DNA of 64,000 bases, from NCBI GenBank assembly GCA_033398695.1, contig JAWKAU010000039.1:682001-746000 (forward strand), given 5' to 3'. Source of the stretch: Orobanche coerulescens (taxonomy: Eukaryota; Streptophyta; Magnoliopsida; Lamiales; Orobanchaceae). Position numbers and translations under genes: made by a program. Positions 47,649-59,318 of this stretch are shown here, piece by piece; the stretch's first letter is position 1, and each line of letters opens with the position of its first letter. Under the pieces are notes generated by a model that did not search any database, was not told the DNA's origin, and saw nothing but the letters and a program-made list of their open reading frames with translations.

Positions 47649-48936
47649 TCATAAATCCGGGTTTGCTAGTCCCAGACCGGACGCTCCGTCACGACTATAG
47701 GCTCCACCTTTAGTCGCTCCTGTCGTTTTAAACGACGCTGATTGAGTGGCCTTATTCTGAACAACTGACTGCTTAGGGGCCTGGGATGACGTTTGAGTAG
47801 GTTTGGAGTCCCTACGGCAAAAACGGGCCTTATGCCCAGCAATCCCACAATTATGACACGTGATAGTCTGTCGAGGACACTTGGTACTGAGGTGACCAAG
47901 CTCCCCACAGTTAAAACAGGTGATGGCCGAACCGCCGCCGAGACCGAGATTCCGCGGGTTTAGACGACACAGAGGTCGCTCGTAAAAATCGATCCCGCAC
48001 GGGGTTTCTTGAAGGCCGTCATCGCCTTGATCGATTACGGTTCTTCGATTTCTTGCTAGCAGACAAAGGTTGCTGCTTAGCAATTTCCTTAGCAGTAAGT
48101 TCATAAGTGAGAGCTTTCTCGATGAATTCGGCCAACGTGGTGCAATTATGATTAAGCAACTGTAATCTCATACGTGTTTTCAGCCTCTTGCTGAAATACT
48201 TAATCTTATCCGCCTCGGAATGAATGATGGATGAGGCGAACGGAAGAAGTTCCTGAAATTTCTCGGCAATGGCGAGAACATCCGCGTCTGATGAGGGGTC
48301 GGGAGTGAGTAACTCTGACAGCTTGGCCTCTCTGAGTGGGGCCGGATAATACCTCTCCATCATGAGAGTCTTGAACTGATCCCATGTACACGATCCTTCG
48401 GTGGGCTTCAACGATAACCACCAAGAATGAGCGCTCTTACCCAGATAGTAAGCTGCAACTGAAACTTTGTGTCCTTCGGGACACTCTACCATCGCAAATA
48501 GCTTCTCGAAGTGTTCGAGCCAATGAACAATATCCGCCGGCTCAGATGAGCCTTCAAAAGTAGGTGGCCTTTAGCGAGAGATGTCGCCGATGATACTGCT
48601 CACATTCCTCTCTTGCCTCTGAGGTGGCGGCGGAGGAGCCTGTTGATTTTGATTAGCTGAATTTTGCATCGTCTCCATTAGTTGTGTCATCTGAGTCATC
48701 TGGGCCATCATGCCCTGCATAAAGGCGAGTGGATCGATCCGAACACCTTCTGACTGAGCGGTGTCCCGAGTATGACTCCCTGATAGAGAATGATCACGTT
48801 CAGGTGAATGAGTAGCAGCGTCGCTGCTAGATGAATTAGCATTATTCCTCACATTCGCACATGTATTCACACGAGCTCTCGGGATTCGGCCCGTTCCACG
48901 GCCTCGCCCTCCACGTCCTCTTCTTGCCCTTTCCAT
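47649..48936 (-). pseudogene. Element E gag, with stop and frameshift
   Basis: The ATG at 48936 gives MERARRGRGGRGRGTGRIP, aligned with the gag start of C. A stop codon at 48571-48573 falls early in the capsid region. The frame then continues to about 48019 ('KVSVAAYYLGKSAHSWWLSL'), shifts near 48025-47990, and ends with two CCHC zinc knuckles, 'CFNCGELGHLSTKC' and 'CHNCGIAGHKARFC', both intact. The gag protein coats the RNA genome in the particle; here it cannot be made as one chain. Confidence 0.9.
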
Positions 48937-49418
48937 ACTGAAGGAGGAAAGTCGCATAATGATTACATTTCCCGCATGATTATCACATTATGAGTATGTC
49001 ATGAGATGATGAAAATGAGTATACATGTTCTAACTTAGTGATTATATGAATGATTTACTGAAGTGACATGATTATCTGATAAAATTCTTGAAGTGATTAT
49101 CTTGAATAACTTAATAAGATTGATAATATGACCATCCAGATCGATAACTGAGTAATGAAATGAATTAAGTGATTAATGAGTTAATATGATCGTCCTGATC
49201 ACAATGAATGATGATGTTTGAGGATTGTTAATTGATGAATGATGAATGAATGATTATTGCCAGAAATTATACCATGGCGTTAGAAATCTTAGCTTCTTTC
49301 TTGGCCTGATTGGCTCGGCATTTGCACAGGTCACACGTGACACGAAAGTCCAATGATACTAGTCTGATGACGATGACTTCAAATGAGACATGACTCGGAA
49401 GGTAGTATTCAAAACCAC
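48937..49418 (-). other. Leader of element E
   Basis: Non-coding stretch between PBS and gag, ATGA-rich, nearly collinear with the leader of C. Confidence 0.7.
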
Positions 49419-49430
49419 TCTCCGATACCA
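49419..49430 (-). promoter_or_regulatory. Primer-binding site of element E
   Basis: The reverse strand reads TGGTATCGGAGA, four bases from the LTR. It differs at two positions from the tRNA-iMet complement; C has TGGTATCGGAGC at the same place, so the last base is a private change. Confidence 0.8.
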
Positions 49431-49434
49431 ACTC

Positions 49435-51916
49435 TGTAACACCCCAAACTAGGCGGATATTACAGTGCCGTGAATCCCCGACTGGGACCCACCAGGCAAA
49501 TGAAAATGATGAATTAAATAATATAATTGTAGTACCGAACCACATTATATTACCAAGTACTCCGATGAGGAGTTTAGGTACATTACACCAGGACAAAATA
49601 GAATACTAGTATATTTTATATGGAGATAAAATACACCACCCTGAACAAATAAACATCTCAAACGGAATTTGCAGCGGAAAAATACAAATGACTGAATAAC
49701 TGAAATGACTGAAATGACTGAAACAAACGAAATGACTGGGGCCCCCTACTAGTATCACTGGGACTCGTCGCCGTCAACATGCTCTTCCCGTGTCTTTGCC
49801 TTGCCGTGACCTGAAAAACAAAATCCCCCAACGGGGTCAGTTACACAGAACAACAATCCTCAAGGGTTGAAATTACACAATCATGAATTACTGAAGTTAT
49901 GAAATATCCTTAATTATGAATTACGCTGAAGAGGAGTACCATAGTACGCCCGTAATGTTCTGTGCGAGTGTACAAGACGAATGACCGGACACACACGTCC
50001 TTGTACCTAATTAGTCTCACGGTGTAACGCTTTCCCGTGTGCACGGTTCAATGTATCGGTGAACCCAATACATAACCATCGTGTGCCCGACTAAAAATTC
50101 CACACAGCCACACCCGGCCACGCAATATGAACCCAGAAGGTCACATGAACGAGAATGACCATAATGAATATCAATGAATAATAATTAGACAAGGCCAAGA
50201 TGACTCACTGATATGAAAGTAATAGTGACATGATTGATAACCTAATGAAATGATTTGGAACCGTCGTTCCTCGTGAATGAAATGATTATTCGACAATTAC
50301 AAGTCTCAAAATGATTATTATTATGATGAATGAATTATGATTATGAACAATCAACAACGAAAGGAATGAGTATCCTTTTAACCGAGTAAGATGTAACTTA
50401 CTCAATACCGATGAAGAATGTCCGTCCACGAACAACGTCCTAACCAAGATACCGGTCGCTCGAACAACCTTGAATAACAATAATTACCAACAATCGTTCA
50501 ATACACGTATCAAGCAACAAAACACGACTAACCCAAAGGTCGAAACAACGATAATCAAACTCATAGGGCATTCCAACGAATACATAACCAACCACACAAC
50601 TTCGGAAATATCCAATCCCGAGTATGTCGAAACCCACACCAAATTGAGTATTTCGAACTAACAAAACACTTCAATGATATCAATAATCCATTAGGAATCC
50701 ATAATTCATGATTACAACAACATCAATCGGAAAATCCCCAATTAACCGAAGTCAACCCCTAAGGGTTCTTGAAAACAATTCCGAAAATAACCATTAAATC
50801 CGTAGAAATATATTTATCCAAGGTAGATAATCCATATCTAACATATTCCAATGATAATCCAAGCTTACACGAAGAAATCGGAAGGAAAACCCAAAAATCC
50901 AAAATTCTAGATCCAAGAAATTAATACCTTTGATTCGATGTTTTGGAGATGATGAAGTGATGATTAATCCAACTCAAAGACTTGAAGATGATGATTGATG
51001 ATTACACCTTGATGAATACTCTCTAAATCGCCCAAATCGCCAAGAACCGACGAGAGAATGAGAAATAGATGACAAATGACGAAGTCTGACTAAACTGTCC
51101 AATTTATAGTCAGTCCAGGTTAGCGTGCGCTAGCCCTTATGAATAGCGTGCGCTAACGAGTAGTTTGGGTAGTCCAGTACCCACTGTCCGAACACGGTAG
51201 CGCGCGCTACGTACCTTTTGTAGCGTGCGCTACGACCATACTACTAGCGTACGTTAATGCTCATAGTTAGCGTGCGCTAACGAATAATTTGATGCCCAGT
51301 ATTGGAATCCAGAAACTGCCTGACCTCTGATCTGACCTCGATAGCGTGCGCTACAACCATTGTTTAGCATGCGCTATAACATCGATTGCGTACGCTAAAA
51401 ACAACAGATAGCGTACGCTAAGAATTAATCCAGTGCAGTCCAGTAGCCAATGGACTCCACCTGATCTGTCCTTAGCGCGCGCAACACCACATATTAGCGT
51501 GCGCTACTACAACCCGTTAGCGCGCGCTACTTACCACTCGTAGCGTGCGCTACAAATAACTCACCTGCAGTCCAGTACCTTCTGGACTGCAGCCAGGGCA
51601 ACCTTAGCGTGCGCTAAAGCTGAGTGGTAGCGTGCGCTACCTATACCCAATTAGAGTACGCTAAAAGGAGTACGTAGCGTGCGCTACTCCTCACGCACAG
51701 TTCGCAACGAAAAAGACAATGATGATAAACACGGCACGAAACTCCAATCAGATTAGTGATGAATGACGATTGATACACGATACAATTACTCTGAATGATG
51801 AATACCATGACTGAATCTGAGTGACAAATGATTAATAATGAGTGAAAATTACTGAGTATCAATTACTGAATGATAAATACTGAATGATAATTACTGAATT
51901 ACAACCGGGTATTACA
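49435..51916 (-). repeat. 5' LTR of element E (right copy)
   Basis: 2482 bp, next to the PBS. It contains the hairpin CCCC-GTT-GGGG (about 49826-49838), ATGA-rich tracts, TATA near 51102-51110 and palindromes 51120-51690. Confidence 0.94.
51102..51692 (-). promoter_or_regulatory. TATA box and palindrome array, E right LTR
   Basis: The same array as 43378-43965 with a few substitutions that break symmetry in single copies (for example 'tagcatgcgcta' near 51366 and 'tagagtacgcta' near 51652). Confidence 0.82.
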
Positions 51917-51921
51917 ACTTA

Positions 51922-52560
51922 TGTGCGCCACTTGGTCAGGACCGAGGCGGAAAGGATTTTTCATTTTGACATGCGAATGAAGCCGGAAATTCAGCAATAT
52001 ATGTCCGGATTTGAATGTACCACCTTGCGACAGTATCAGGACAAGGCGTTGGCCTATGATATGAAGGAGGCAGCAGTAGAGAAATCGACGGAAGCAAAGA
52101 AACAGAAGGTGTCTGGCAACTTCACGGAGAATAAGAGTAGCGGGCCTCGTAGGGGTCAGTCCTCTTTTTATTCATCCAGGAGACCTCCGCATCCTTCTCG
52201 AGGTGGAAAGAAGTTCCGGGCAGCACCAACTGTTTCAGACGCAGGGAAGAAGTGTTATAACTGTGGCAAAGCGGGACATGTTCGACGTGATTGTTTCGCG
52301 CCTGCTGTGACCTGTTTCGAGTGTGGACAGGAAGGACATCGCGCAACATTTTGTGGGAATGCGACCCGATCTTTTGGTACTCGCACTCCTGTACCGGTTC
52401 CGAAGGACACTAGTGTAAACCAGACGCAGCAGAGCGGTTTCCCGCAGCAGAATGTTGGGAAAAGAGAGGCATCCAGCACTGGGTTCGTTCCTCCGCGTAT
52501 TTACGAGATGAAGAAGGATGATCAGAACACAGCTGTTGCATCAGGTACGATTCAAATCCT
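51922..52560 (+). pseudogene. Element G gag, right part with two zinc knuckles
   Basis: The frame continues from the left part: 'VRHLVRTEAERIFHFDMRMK', 'YMSGFECTTLRQYQDKALAY', then basic Ser/Arg/Pro-rich sequence. Two intact CCHC knuckles follow, 'CYNCGKAGHVRRDC' and 'CFECGQEGHRATFC'. An uninterrupted frame links gag to the protease, as is usual in chromoviruses. Confidence 0.9.
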
Positions 52561-54542
52561 TTTGCAACCAGTTAGTGTCTTGTTCGATTCGGGAGCTACG
52601 CATTCTTTTATATCTTTGAACTGTGTTAATCGTTTGAAAATCTCGTGCTTGTATGATTGTGAACCTTATGTTGTGGGATTGCCGAGCGGAGAGAAAATTG
52701 TGGGAACCCTAGAAGCTAGGGATTTTCCAGTAACTATAGGAGGGATAGATTGGCTATCGAACCTTATCGTGGTTGACATCTACGGTGACGATTTAATTCT
52801 CGGAGACGATTGGCTCAACCGTTATGGAGCTATTCTGAATTACCGAGAGAGAGTCATTTCTATCATTGCCGATGACGGATCTGAACACTTATTCCGAGGA
52901 TGGAGACCAGGAAGCTCGGGAAAATTGATCAAAGCAATGAAAGCCGTGAAATTACTGAAGCAGGGATGTCGCGGACTTTGGTGCTATGCCATGAGGAAAG
53001 AGGAAGGAGTAGAGCTCTCGTCTATTTCAGTTGTAAATGAGTTCTCAGATGTATTTCCTGACGAACTACCTGGATTACCTCCGCAGAGAGAAGTGGAATT
53101 CACTATCAAATTAGAGCACAGGCGGCTCCTATTTCCAGAGCACCATACCGCATGGCGCCAACCGAGATGTATGAACTCAAGAAGCAACTGGAGGAATTGT
53201 TACAGAAGGGCTATATCCAACCTAGCGTTTCTCCTTGGGGAGCGCCCATTCTCTTTGTCCGGAAGAAAGACGGATCCCTCCGACTGTGTATTGACTACAG
53301 GGAGCTCAATAAGATGACGATCAAGAATAAGTATCCCCTACCTCGAATCGGCGACTTGTTTGATCAACTGCAAGGGGAAAGGGTATTCTCGAAGATTGAC
53401 TTGCGATCAGGATACCACCAGTTGAGAATTAAGGAATCGGATATACCAAAATCTGCTTTCAGATCCCGGTACGGGCATTATGAATTTGTAGTAATGCCAT
53501 TTGGACTTACCAATGCTCCTGCGGTATTCATGCAATTGATGAATCGGGTATTCTTGGAATACTTGGATAAATTTGTGGTCGTCTTCATTGATGACATCTT
53601 TATATATTCGAAGAACGCAGAGGAGCATGCCGAACATTTGCGTGTGGTTTTGAGCACTTTGAGGAAGGAACAGCTGTATGCAAAGCTTTCTAAATGCGAG
53701 TTCTGGCTTAGGGAAGTAACCTTCCTTGGGCATGTGATATCAGGCGACGGGGTTCATGTGGACCCGAAGAAAGTCGAAGCAATCTTGGAATGGGAAGTTC
53801 CTAGTAATGTGAAAGAAGTCCGGAGTTTCCTAGGACTTGCGGGATATTATCGCCGCTTTGTAGAGGGATTTTCCAAGATCTCTCGTCCGCTCACTCAGCT
53901 ATTGCATAAAACTCAAAAGTTTAAGTGGGATGAGAAATGCCAGGCTGGTTTTGATGAGCTTAAGAAGAGACTGACGATAGCACCTATTTTAGCATTGCCA
54001 GGTGGAACTGATGGATTCATGGTATGCAGCGACGCTTCGAATCAGGGTCTGGGTTGTGTATTGATGCAAAAGGATAAGGTGATTGCCTATGCTTCTCGGT
54101 AGTTGAAACCATACGAGGTTAACTACCCGACTCATGATCTGGAGTTAGCAGCTGTGGTCTTTGCATTGAAAATTTGGCGACATTAATTGTACGGCACTCA
54201 TTGTCAGATCTTTACAGACCATAAGAGCCTCAAGTACATTTTCAGTCAGAGGGAATTAAACATGAGGCACAGAAGGTGGCTGGAATTGATCAAGGATTAC
54301 GACTTGGAGATTCTCTATCATCCGGGGAAAGCAAACGTAGTAGCCGATGCTTTGAGCCATAAACCTGTTTCTCTTCGAGTGTTGGAAGCACTTACATCCC
54401 AAACCAGCATTCAGCGGGAACTGATCCGTGAAGGGGTTGAAGTATGGGCACCAGGAATCCAAGGGCAACTTTATGTGATGGAACTAACTTCATCACTAGT
54501 CGAGGAGATCAAGTCTAAGCAGTTGGACGATTCTCTGATCCT
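52561..54542 (+). pseudogene. Element G protease, reverse transcriptase and RNase H, broken
   Basis: The protease active site is '[12 protein letters not shown]' (about 52578-52613), with 'LILGDDWL' as its flap-side partner. A frame change near 53120 precedes RT, which begins around '[19 protein letters not shown]' (53160). RT shows '[17 protein letters not shown]', '[16 protein letters not shown]' and the catalytic '[12 protein letters not shown]'. RNase H follows ('[18 protein letters not shown]', '[17 protein letters not shown]', '[12 protein letters not shown]'). Stops lie at 54100-54102 (TAG) and 54184-54186 (TAA). The RT core itself is intact, so loss is recent or the copy was kept from decay by low mutation. 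Confidence 0.9.
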
Positions 54543-55926
54543 TTGATTATGTGACGAAGTAAAGAAAGGAAAAGCCCCAGGATTCGTGTTAAAAGACGAT
54601 GGAGTTCTGAGATTTCAGAATCGACTTTGTGTTCCCGATGATGGTAATTTGAGACGGACTATTCTGAAGGAAGCTCACAGCGCGCCATATTCCATTCACC
54701 CGGGCAGCAGTAAGATGTATAAGGATTTAAAACAAAATTTCTGGTGGGGAAATATGAAGAAGGACGTAGCAGAGTACGTTTCGAAGTGCTTGACTTGCCA
54801 GCAGGTTAAGATTGAACATCAGCGACCTGCCGGAATGTTAAAGCCGCTTCCAATCCCTGAATGGAAGTGGGAGGACATCTCGATGGATTTCATCACCAGT
54901 ATGCCAAGGACTAGAATGGGAATGAACATGATTTGGGTTGTAGTTGATCGACTAACCAAGTCGGATCATTTCCTAGGGATTAAAGATACATGGGGGCCCG
55001 AGAGATTGGCGCGAGTATTGATTACGGAGATAGTCAGATTGCATGGGACGCCGAAGACCATTATTTCGGATCGAGATGGTCGTTTCGTGTCGCACTTCTG
55101 GAAAGCAGTTCACAGGGCTTTGGGAACTGAGCTCAACTTTAGCACGGCTTATCATCCCCAAACGGACGGTCAGTCCGAAAGGACTATACAGACAGTAGAG
55201 GACATGCTTAGATCTTGTGCATTGGATTGGTCAACTGATTGGGAAGTTCACTTGCCCTTGATCGAGTTCACCTATAATAACAGTTGGCATGCTTCTATTA
55301 AGATGGCACCATTTGAAGCTTTGTACGGGAGAAGATGCCGATCACCCCTGTGTTGGGATGATTCTTCGGATTTGATCGGGACGGAACCGGAATTGATTAT
55401 TCAGACTCAAGAGAAGGTAGCTTTGATTCGAGAAAGATTGTTGACTGCCCAGAGTCGACAGAAGTCTTATGCAGATATACGTCGTCGCCCTCTAGAGTTC
55501 GACGCTGGGGACCATGTACTATTGAAGGTGTCTCCTACACGAGGGATTTTCCGTTTTGGGAGGAGAGGCAAGCTTAGTCCAAGATATATCGGACCATTTG
55601 AGATCCTCGAGAGAGTTGGAGATTTAGCATACAGGTTGGCCTTACCGCCATCGCTGAGTCACGTTCACAATGTGTTTTACGTATCCCAATTGCGGAAGTA
55701 TGTACCGGACCCCATTCACGTCATTGATTTCGATGAGATCGAGATAGCTAATGATGGCACCTTCGAAGAGAGACCAATCAAGATACTTGAGAGCCGGATC
55801 AAACAATTGAGGAATAAACCAATACACTTGGTTAAAGTACAGTGGTCACGACACGGAGTCGAAGAGGCCACTCGGGAAATGGAGGACAGTATGAAGGCTA
55901 GATATCCAGAGATGTTTTCACCTTAA
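54543..55926 (+). pseudogene. Element G integrase and chromodomain-like end
   Basis: A stop at 54544-54546 cuts it from RNase H; the remainder is a 446-codon open frame to the natural stop at 55924-55926. HHCC region: 'HPGSSKMYKDL', 'CLTCQQVK'. DDE core: 'DISMDFITSMP', 'ISDRDGRFVSHF', 'SERTIQTVEDML'. Then 'RYIGPFEILERVG' and the C-terminal region, where the motif reads EEATREME. B and E have Trp (EEATWE) at that site. In chromodomains this aromatic residue helps bind methylated histone tails, so its loss may matter. Confidence 0.9.
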
Positions 55927-55949
55927 GTTTCGGGACGAAACTTCTTTTT

Positions 55950-55960
55950 AGGGAGGAAGG
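55950..55960 (+). promoter_or_regulatory. Polypurine tract of element G
   Basis: AGGGAGGAAGG ends one base before the LTR start at 55962, after the conserved 'cgggacgaaacttc'. Confidence 0.8.
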
Positions 55961-56107
55961 ATGTAATACCCGAGATTTCTGATATATATTTGGAACTTGT
56001 GATATTGTAATCGTTGTACTTGATCTGAGTATTATTCTCCGTATTTCATAATCCGATGTTGTCGAGCGTATGATTTCATGTTTGTGATTTAAAAATTGTA
56101 ATTATGC

Positions 56108-56431
56108 GCATGTAGCGCACGCTATCGGCTATGTGTAGTGTATGCTAACATGGACTCAATAGCGCACGCTACAAAGGAACATTAGCGCACGCTATGCGTG
56201 GTCAATTTGATTGAGACGTGCGGTAGGTGAGATCTGGCCGAGGGACCCTTGTCGGATCGTGTCGGGATGAACCTGGACGACTTTCGGGAAAAGCCGAGTC
56301 AACGCCTTAGCGCACGCTACAGGCATGTGCATAGCGCGCGCTAAGTGCTGAGTACAGTTAAGTCAGTGAGCCGTTAGCGCACGCTACGAGCAGGGACTAG
56401 CGCGCGCTAATAGCCATTTCTTATAAATAGG
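56108..56431 (+). promoter_or_regulatory. Palindrome array and TATA box, element G LTR
   Basis: About eight copies of TAGCG-NN-CGCTA between 56111 and 56410, many with the perfect palindrome TAGCGCGCGCTA. The last ends at 56410; 10 bp later TTATAAATAG (56421) is the TATA box. Confidence 0.82.
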
Positions 56432-57097
56432 ACAGCATCCTATTCGTGATTTCAGTTCTTTCTTCTCCTATAACCCGAATTCTTACACTTGGAGCATAAC
56501 TTCCTACATCCTAAACACTTCATATCAACATCCTAGCTCGTGATTGAGGATCGTATATCATTGGAGATTTGGTGTTCAAGCCTTCGGTGTTGGATTGCTT
56601 CGATTTCCTCCGTGTTCTTCAGTACTTTGAGGTAGGTGATTCTTCACCATTACTAGTAGTGTTCTAAAGGACGTTTGATCATGCTTATCTTGTCAGTTAG
56701 ATTCTTAAGTAGTCGAACATCATGTGTAGAAGGATATTTTCGATGTTTCGATACTTATTCACCGTATCAACCATTGAACCTCTTGGTGTTTGAACTCCTA
56801 GCATTTTCTGAAGCTTCAAACCTATTTGTAATCAGTAGATGGATTACCTAGTTGTTACGTTTTACACATTGGAATCATGCGTTTTGGAATGTAGGACGAA
56901 TGGAACTCAGAATATTTTCTTGAAGATCTAGATGAACTATGGTGTTGTGATGATATACATATATTTGTATCTCATAATCATAGAACTTCCACAAACCTTA
57001 TTAGCATGATATGCTTGAGGATGACTTGTATTATCACCGTAGAAATTCATGAGTTCATCACCATTCAACCCAGTTTTCTGTTAGCAGTATTCTGCCA

Positions 57098-57302
57098 TGC
57101 AAGGTTAGCGCACGCTAACATACGTTAGTTAACGTGCGCTATCGGGGTTAAGTTAACGCACGATACGTACGTAACGTACGTTATGAGATCAGCCGAGTCA
57201 AACTGTCAGTCCGTGGCTAGCGTACGCTAGGCTTATACGATAGCGTACGCTAACAGGAAGGCTTAGCGCACGTTACGTAGAGTACGTAGCGCACGCTAAG
57301 CG
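57098..57302 (+). repeat. Second palindrome cluster, downstream of the TATA box, element G LTR
   Basis: About eight copies of TTAGCGCACGCTAA, TAGCGTACGCTA and the related TAACGTACGTTA within 205 bp, some 670 bp after the TATA box. It should be transcribed. B and E lack a second cluster. Confidence 0.78.
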
Positions 57303-58327
57303 ATCCAGCATTGTTTATTTTGAGCTTTTTGGCCGAAGACCGAATTGCTAGGCCCTCGTTCGACTTGAGATTATTTGTATATCATTCCTTTTGTTAAGGT
57401 TCGAGCTTGTTACGTTGATCGAAGGAGGCGGCCTTCGAGTGTGTTGAGATCATTGAAGTATTCCATTTCTTGCCATTTCCGAGGCAAGTATCATATGTCG
57501 AGTTCGATTTATATTGAAACTTTGATCATGCTTGTGGTTTTGTTCATGTTGTTGAATATGAGATGTATTTCTGAAATTTCTTGTGGTATTCGTTGTTATT
57601 TGTTCGTATTGATGAACATATTGAAATGCATATATGTATGCATAGTTGGTCGATTTATGGTATAAATGATCCGAGGGGATCATGAGGATCTATCTTGAGG
57701 CGCTGGATCGAATGTCCACCATGCGTTGGTCCGCGGGATCATCATGGGGATCTATCTTGAGGCGCTGGATCGCTGGACGGGTTTTCCACCATGCGTTGGT
57801 CCGACGGGATCATCATGGGGATCTATACCAAGGGCGCTGGATCGCTGGATTACCCTGTACTGTGTTGATGGAATCGTGAGGATTCGCATCGTTGGATTCC
57901 GGTGGCGGAAGTCCGTTTTGCATGTTTTATGATGCATTGATGATTTATGTATTACGATACTTGTACTAGCATTGTTTTGCTAACCCCTTCGGGGGTGGAC
58001 ATTGTTTTGATGTTCAGGTAGCCGAGGAGCGGGGAAGCAACCACAGTACCGACAGGACGATGAAATGGCTCAGTGATGTGGTTGATGTTTATTGTTGTTG
58101 TGATTTGTCTTCTTGGTCTATTTAGTACTCGAGTACGTCTGTTTTTAATAACGCCTTTTCGATATGGTTGTATAAGTTAACTCATTTGATCGGTTGAATC
58201 AAATTTGTATTTGAACTTCAGTTGTACGATTGGATTATATTTACACTCTTTTCAAAATTAGCCTGGTAAATCCTTACCTAAAGGGTTTACGGATCTGTAA
58301 TTATTCCGAATATCTCGGGGTGTTACA

Positions 58328-59318
58328 TTTTTACCCATTTCTGTTTGTTTTTACACATTTTTTATGCACGTGATATGACCCGAATAAAATTATAACCGAT
58401 TTAATGAGACCGAACTAATCCAACAACACGATTTACACGTTTAGTCCCTTTTCATCCGTTTCCATACGCCTTTACCCATTTCTGTTTGTTTTTACACATT
58501 TTTTATGCACGTGTTATGACCCGAATAAAATTATAACCGAGTTAATGAGACCGAACTAATCCAACAACACGATTTACACGTTTAGTCCCTTTTCATCCGT
58601 TTCCATACGTTTTTACCCATTTCTGTTTGTTTTTACACATTTTTTATGCACGTGATATGACCCGAATAAAATTATAACCGATTTAATGAGACCGAACTAA
58701 TCCAACAACACGATTTACACGTTCAGTCCCTTTTCATCCGTTTCCATACGTTTTTACCCATTTCTGTTTGTTTTTACACGTTTTTTATGCACGTGTTATG
58801 ACCCGAATAAAATTATAACCGATTTAATGAGACCAAACTAATCCAACAACACGATTTACATGTCTTGTCCCTTTTCATCCGTTTACATACGTTTTTACCC
58901 ATTTCTGTTTGTTTTTACACGTTTTTTATGCACGTGTTATGACCCGAATAAAATTATAACCGATTTAATGAGACCGAACTAATCCAACAACACGATTTAC
59001 ACGTTTAGTCCCTTTTCATCCGTTTCCATACATTTTTACCCATTTCTGTTTGTTTTTACACGTTTTTTATGAACGTGATATGACCCGAATAAAATTATAA
59101 CCGATTTAATGAGACCGAACTAATCCAACAACACGATTTACACGTTTAGTCCCTTTTCATCCGTTTCCATACGTTTTACCCATTTCTGTTTGTTTTTACA
59201 CGTTTTTTATGCACGTGTTATGACCCGAATAAAATTATAACCGATTTAATGAGACCGAACTAATCCAACAACACGATTTACACGTTTAGTCACTTTTCAT
59301 CCGTTTCCATACGTTTTT
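58328..59318. repeat. Satellite S2, first array: 141-bp monomer, 7 copies
   Basis: The mark 'acccatttctg' recurs at 58333, 58474, 58615, 58756 and 58897, giving a 141-bp period. The array fills the space between the two G-type LTRs exactly (991 bp, seven units plus a few bases). Monomers contain 'atgcacgtgatatgacccg' and 'gattaaatcgg'-type blocks. Variant monomers carry 'cgttcagtccc' (third unit) and 'gtcttgtccc' (fourth). Confidence 0.96.

Larger units (their letters stand above)
41712..51916 (-). mobile_element. Ty3/gypsy retrotransposon E (Tekay/Del-like), complete, 10.2 kb
   Basis: Bordered by TGTAACACC (41712) and GGTATTACA (ending 51916), with target duplication ACTTA at 41707-41711 and 51917-51921. 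The LTRs (2479 and 2482 bp) are nearly identical apart from one patch near 43700-43745. Coding strand is minus: PBS 49419-49430, gag 48936-47649, pol to 44225, polypurine tract, 3' LTR. It lies in the gag of G and is therefore younger than G. It has the best-preserved pol of the minus-strand elements, but has a gag stop, frameshifts and a changed RT active site. Confidence 0.95.
41483..58327 (+). mobile_element. Ty3/gypsy retrotransposon G (Tekay/Del-like), 5' end lost, split by E
   Basis: Pieces: gag start region 41483-41711, then after element E gag to integrase 51922-55926, polypurine tract, and 3' LTR 55962-58327. The 5' LTR, PBS and first part of gag are absent; the left border is a junction with LTR F. 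The right LTR end is followed by TTTTT and satellite S2. Several stops and a frameshift make it inactive. Confidence 0.9.
55962..58327 (+). repeat. 3' LTR of element G
   Basis: 2366 bp from TGTAATACCC to GTGTTACA. Two palindrome clusters, a TATA box, a CCCC-TTCG-GGGG hairpin (about 57985-57996) and a hairpin minisatellite (about 57670-57850, 'catcatggggatctat' units). Nearly identical to the LTR at 59319-61686. Confidence 0.95.

Noticed and set aside
57375..57665. 96-codon frame repeated at 60732-61010 as a possible LTR-encoded protein
   Set aside because: The two copies differ at the end by frameshift and stop. No domain is recognisable, and conservation follows from LTR identity.
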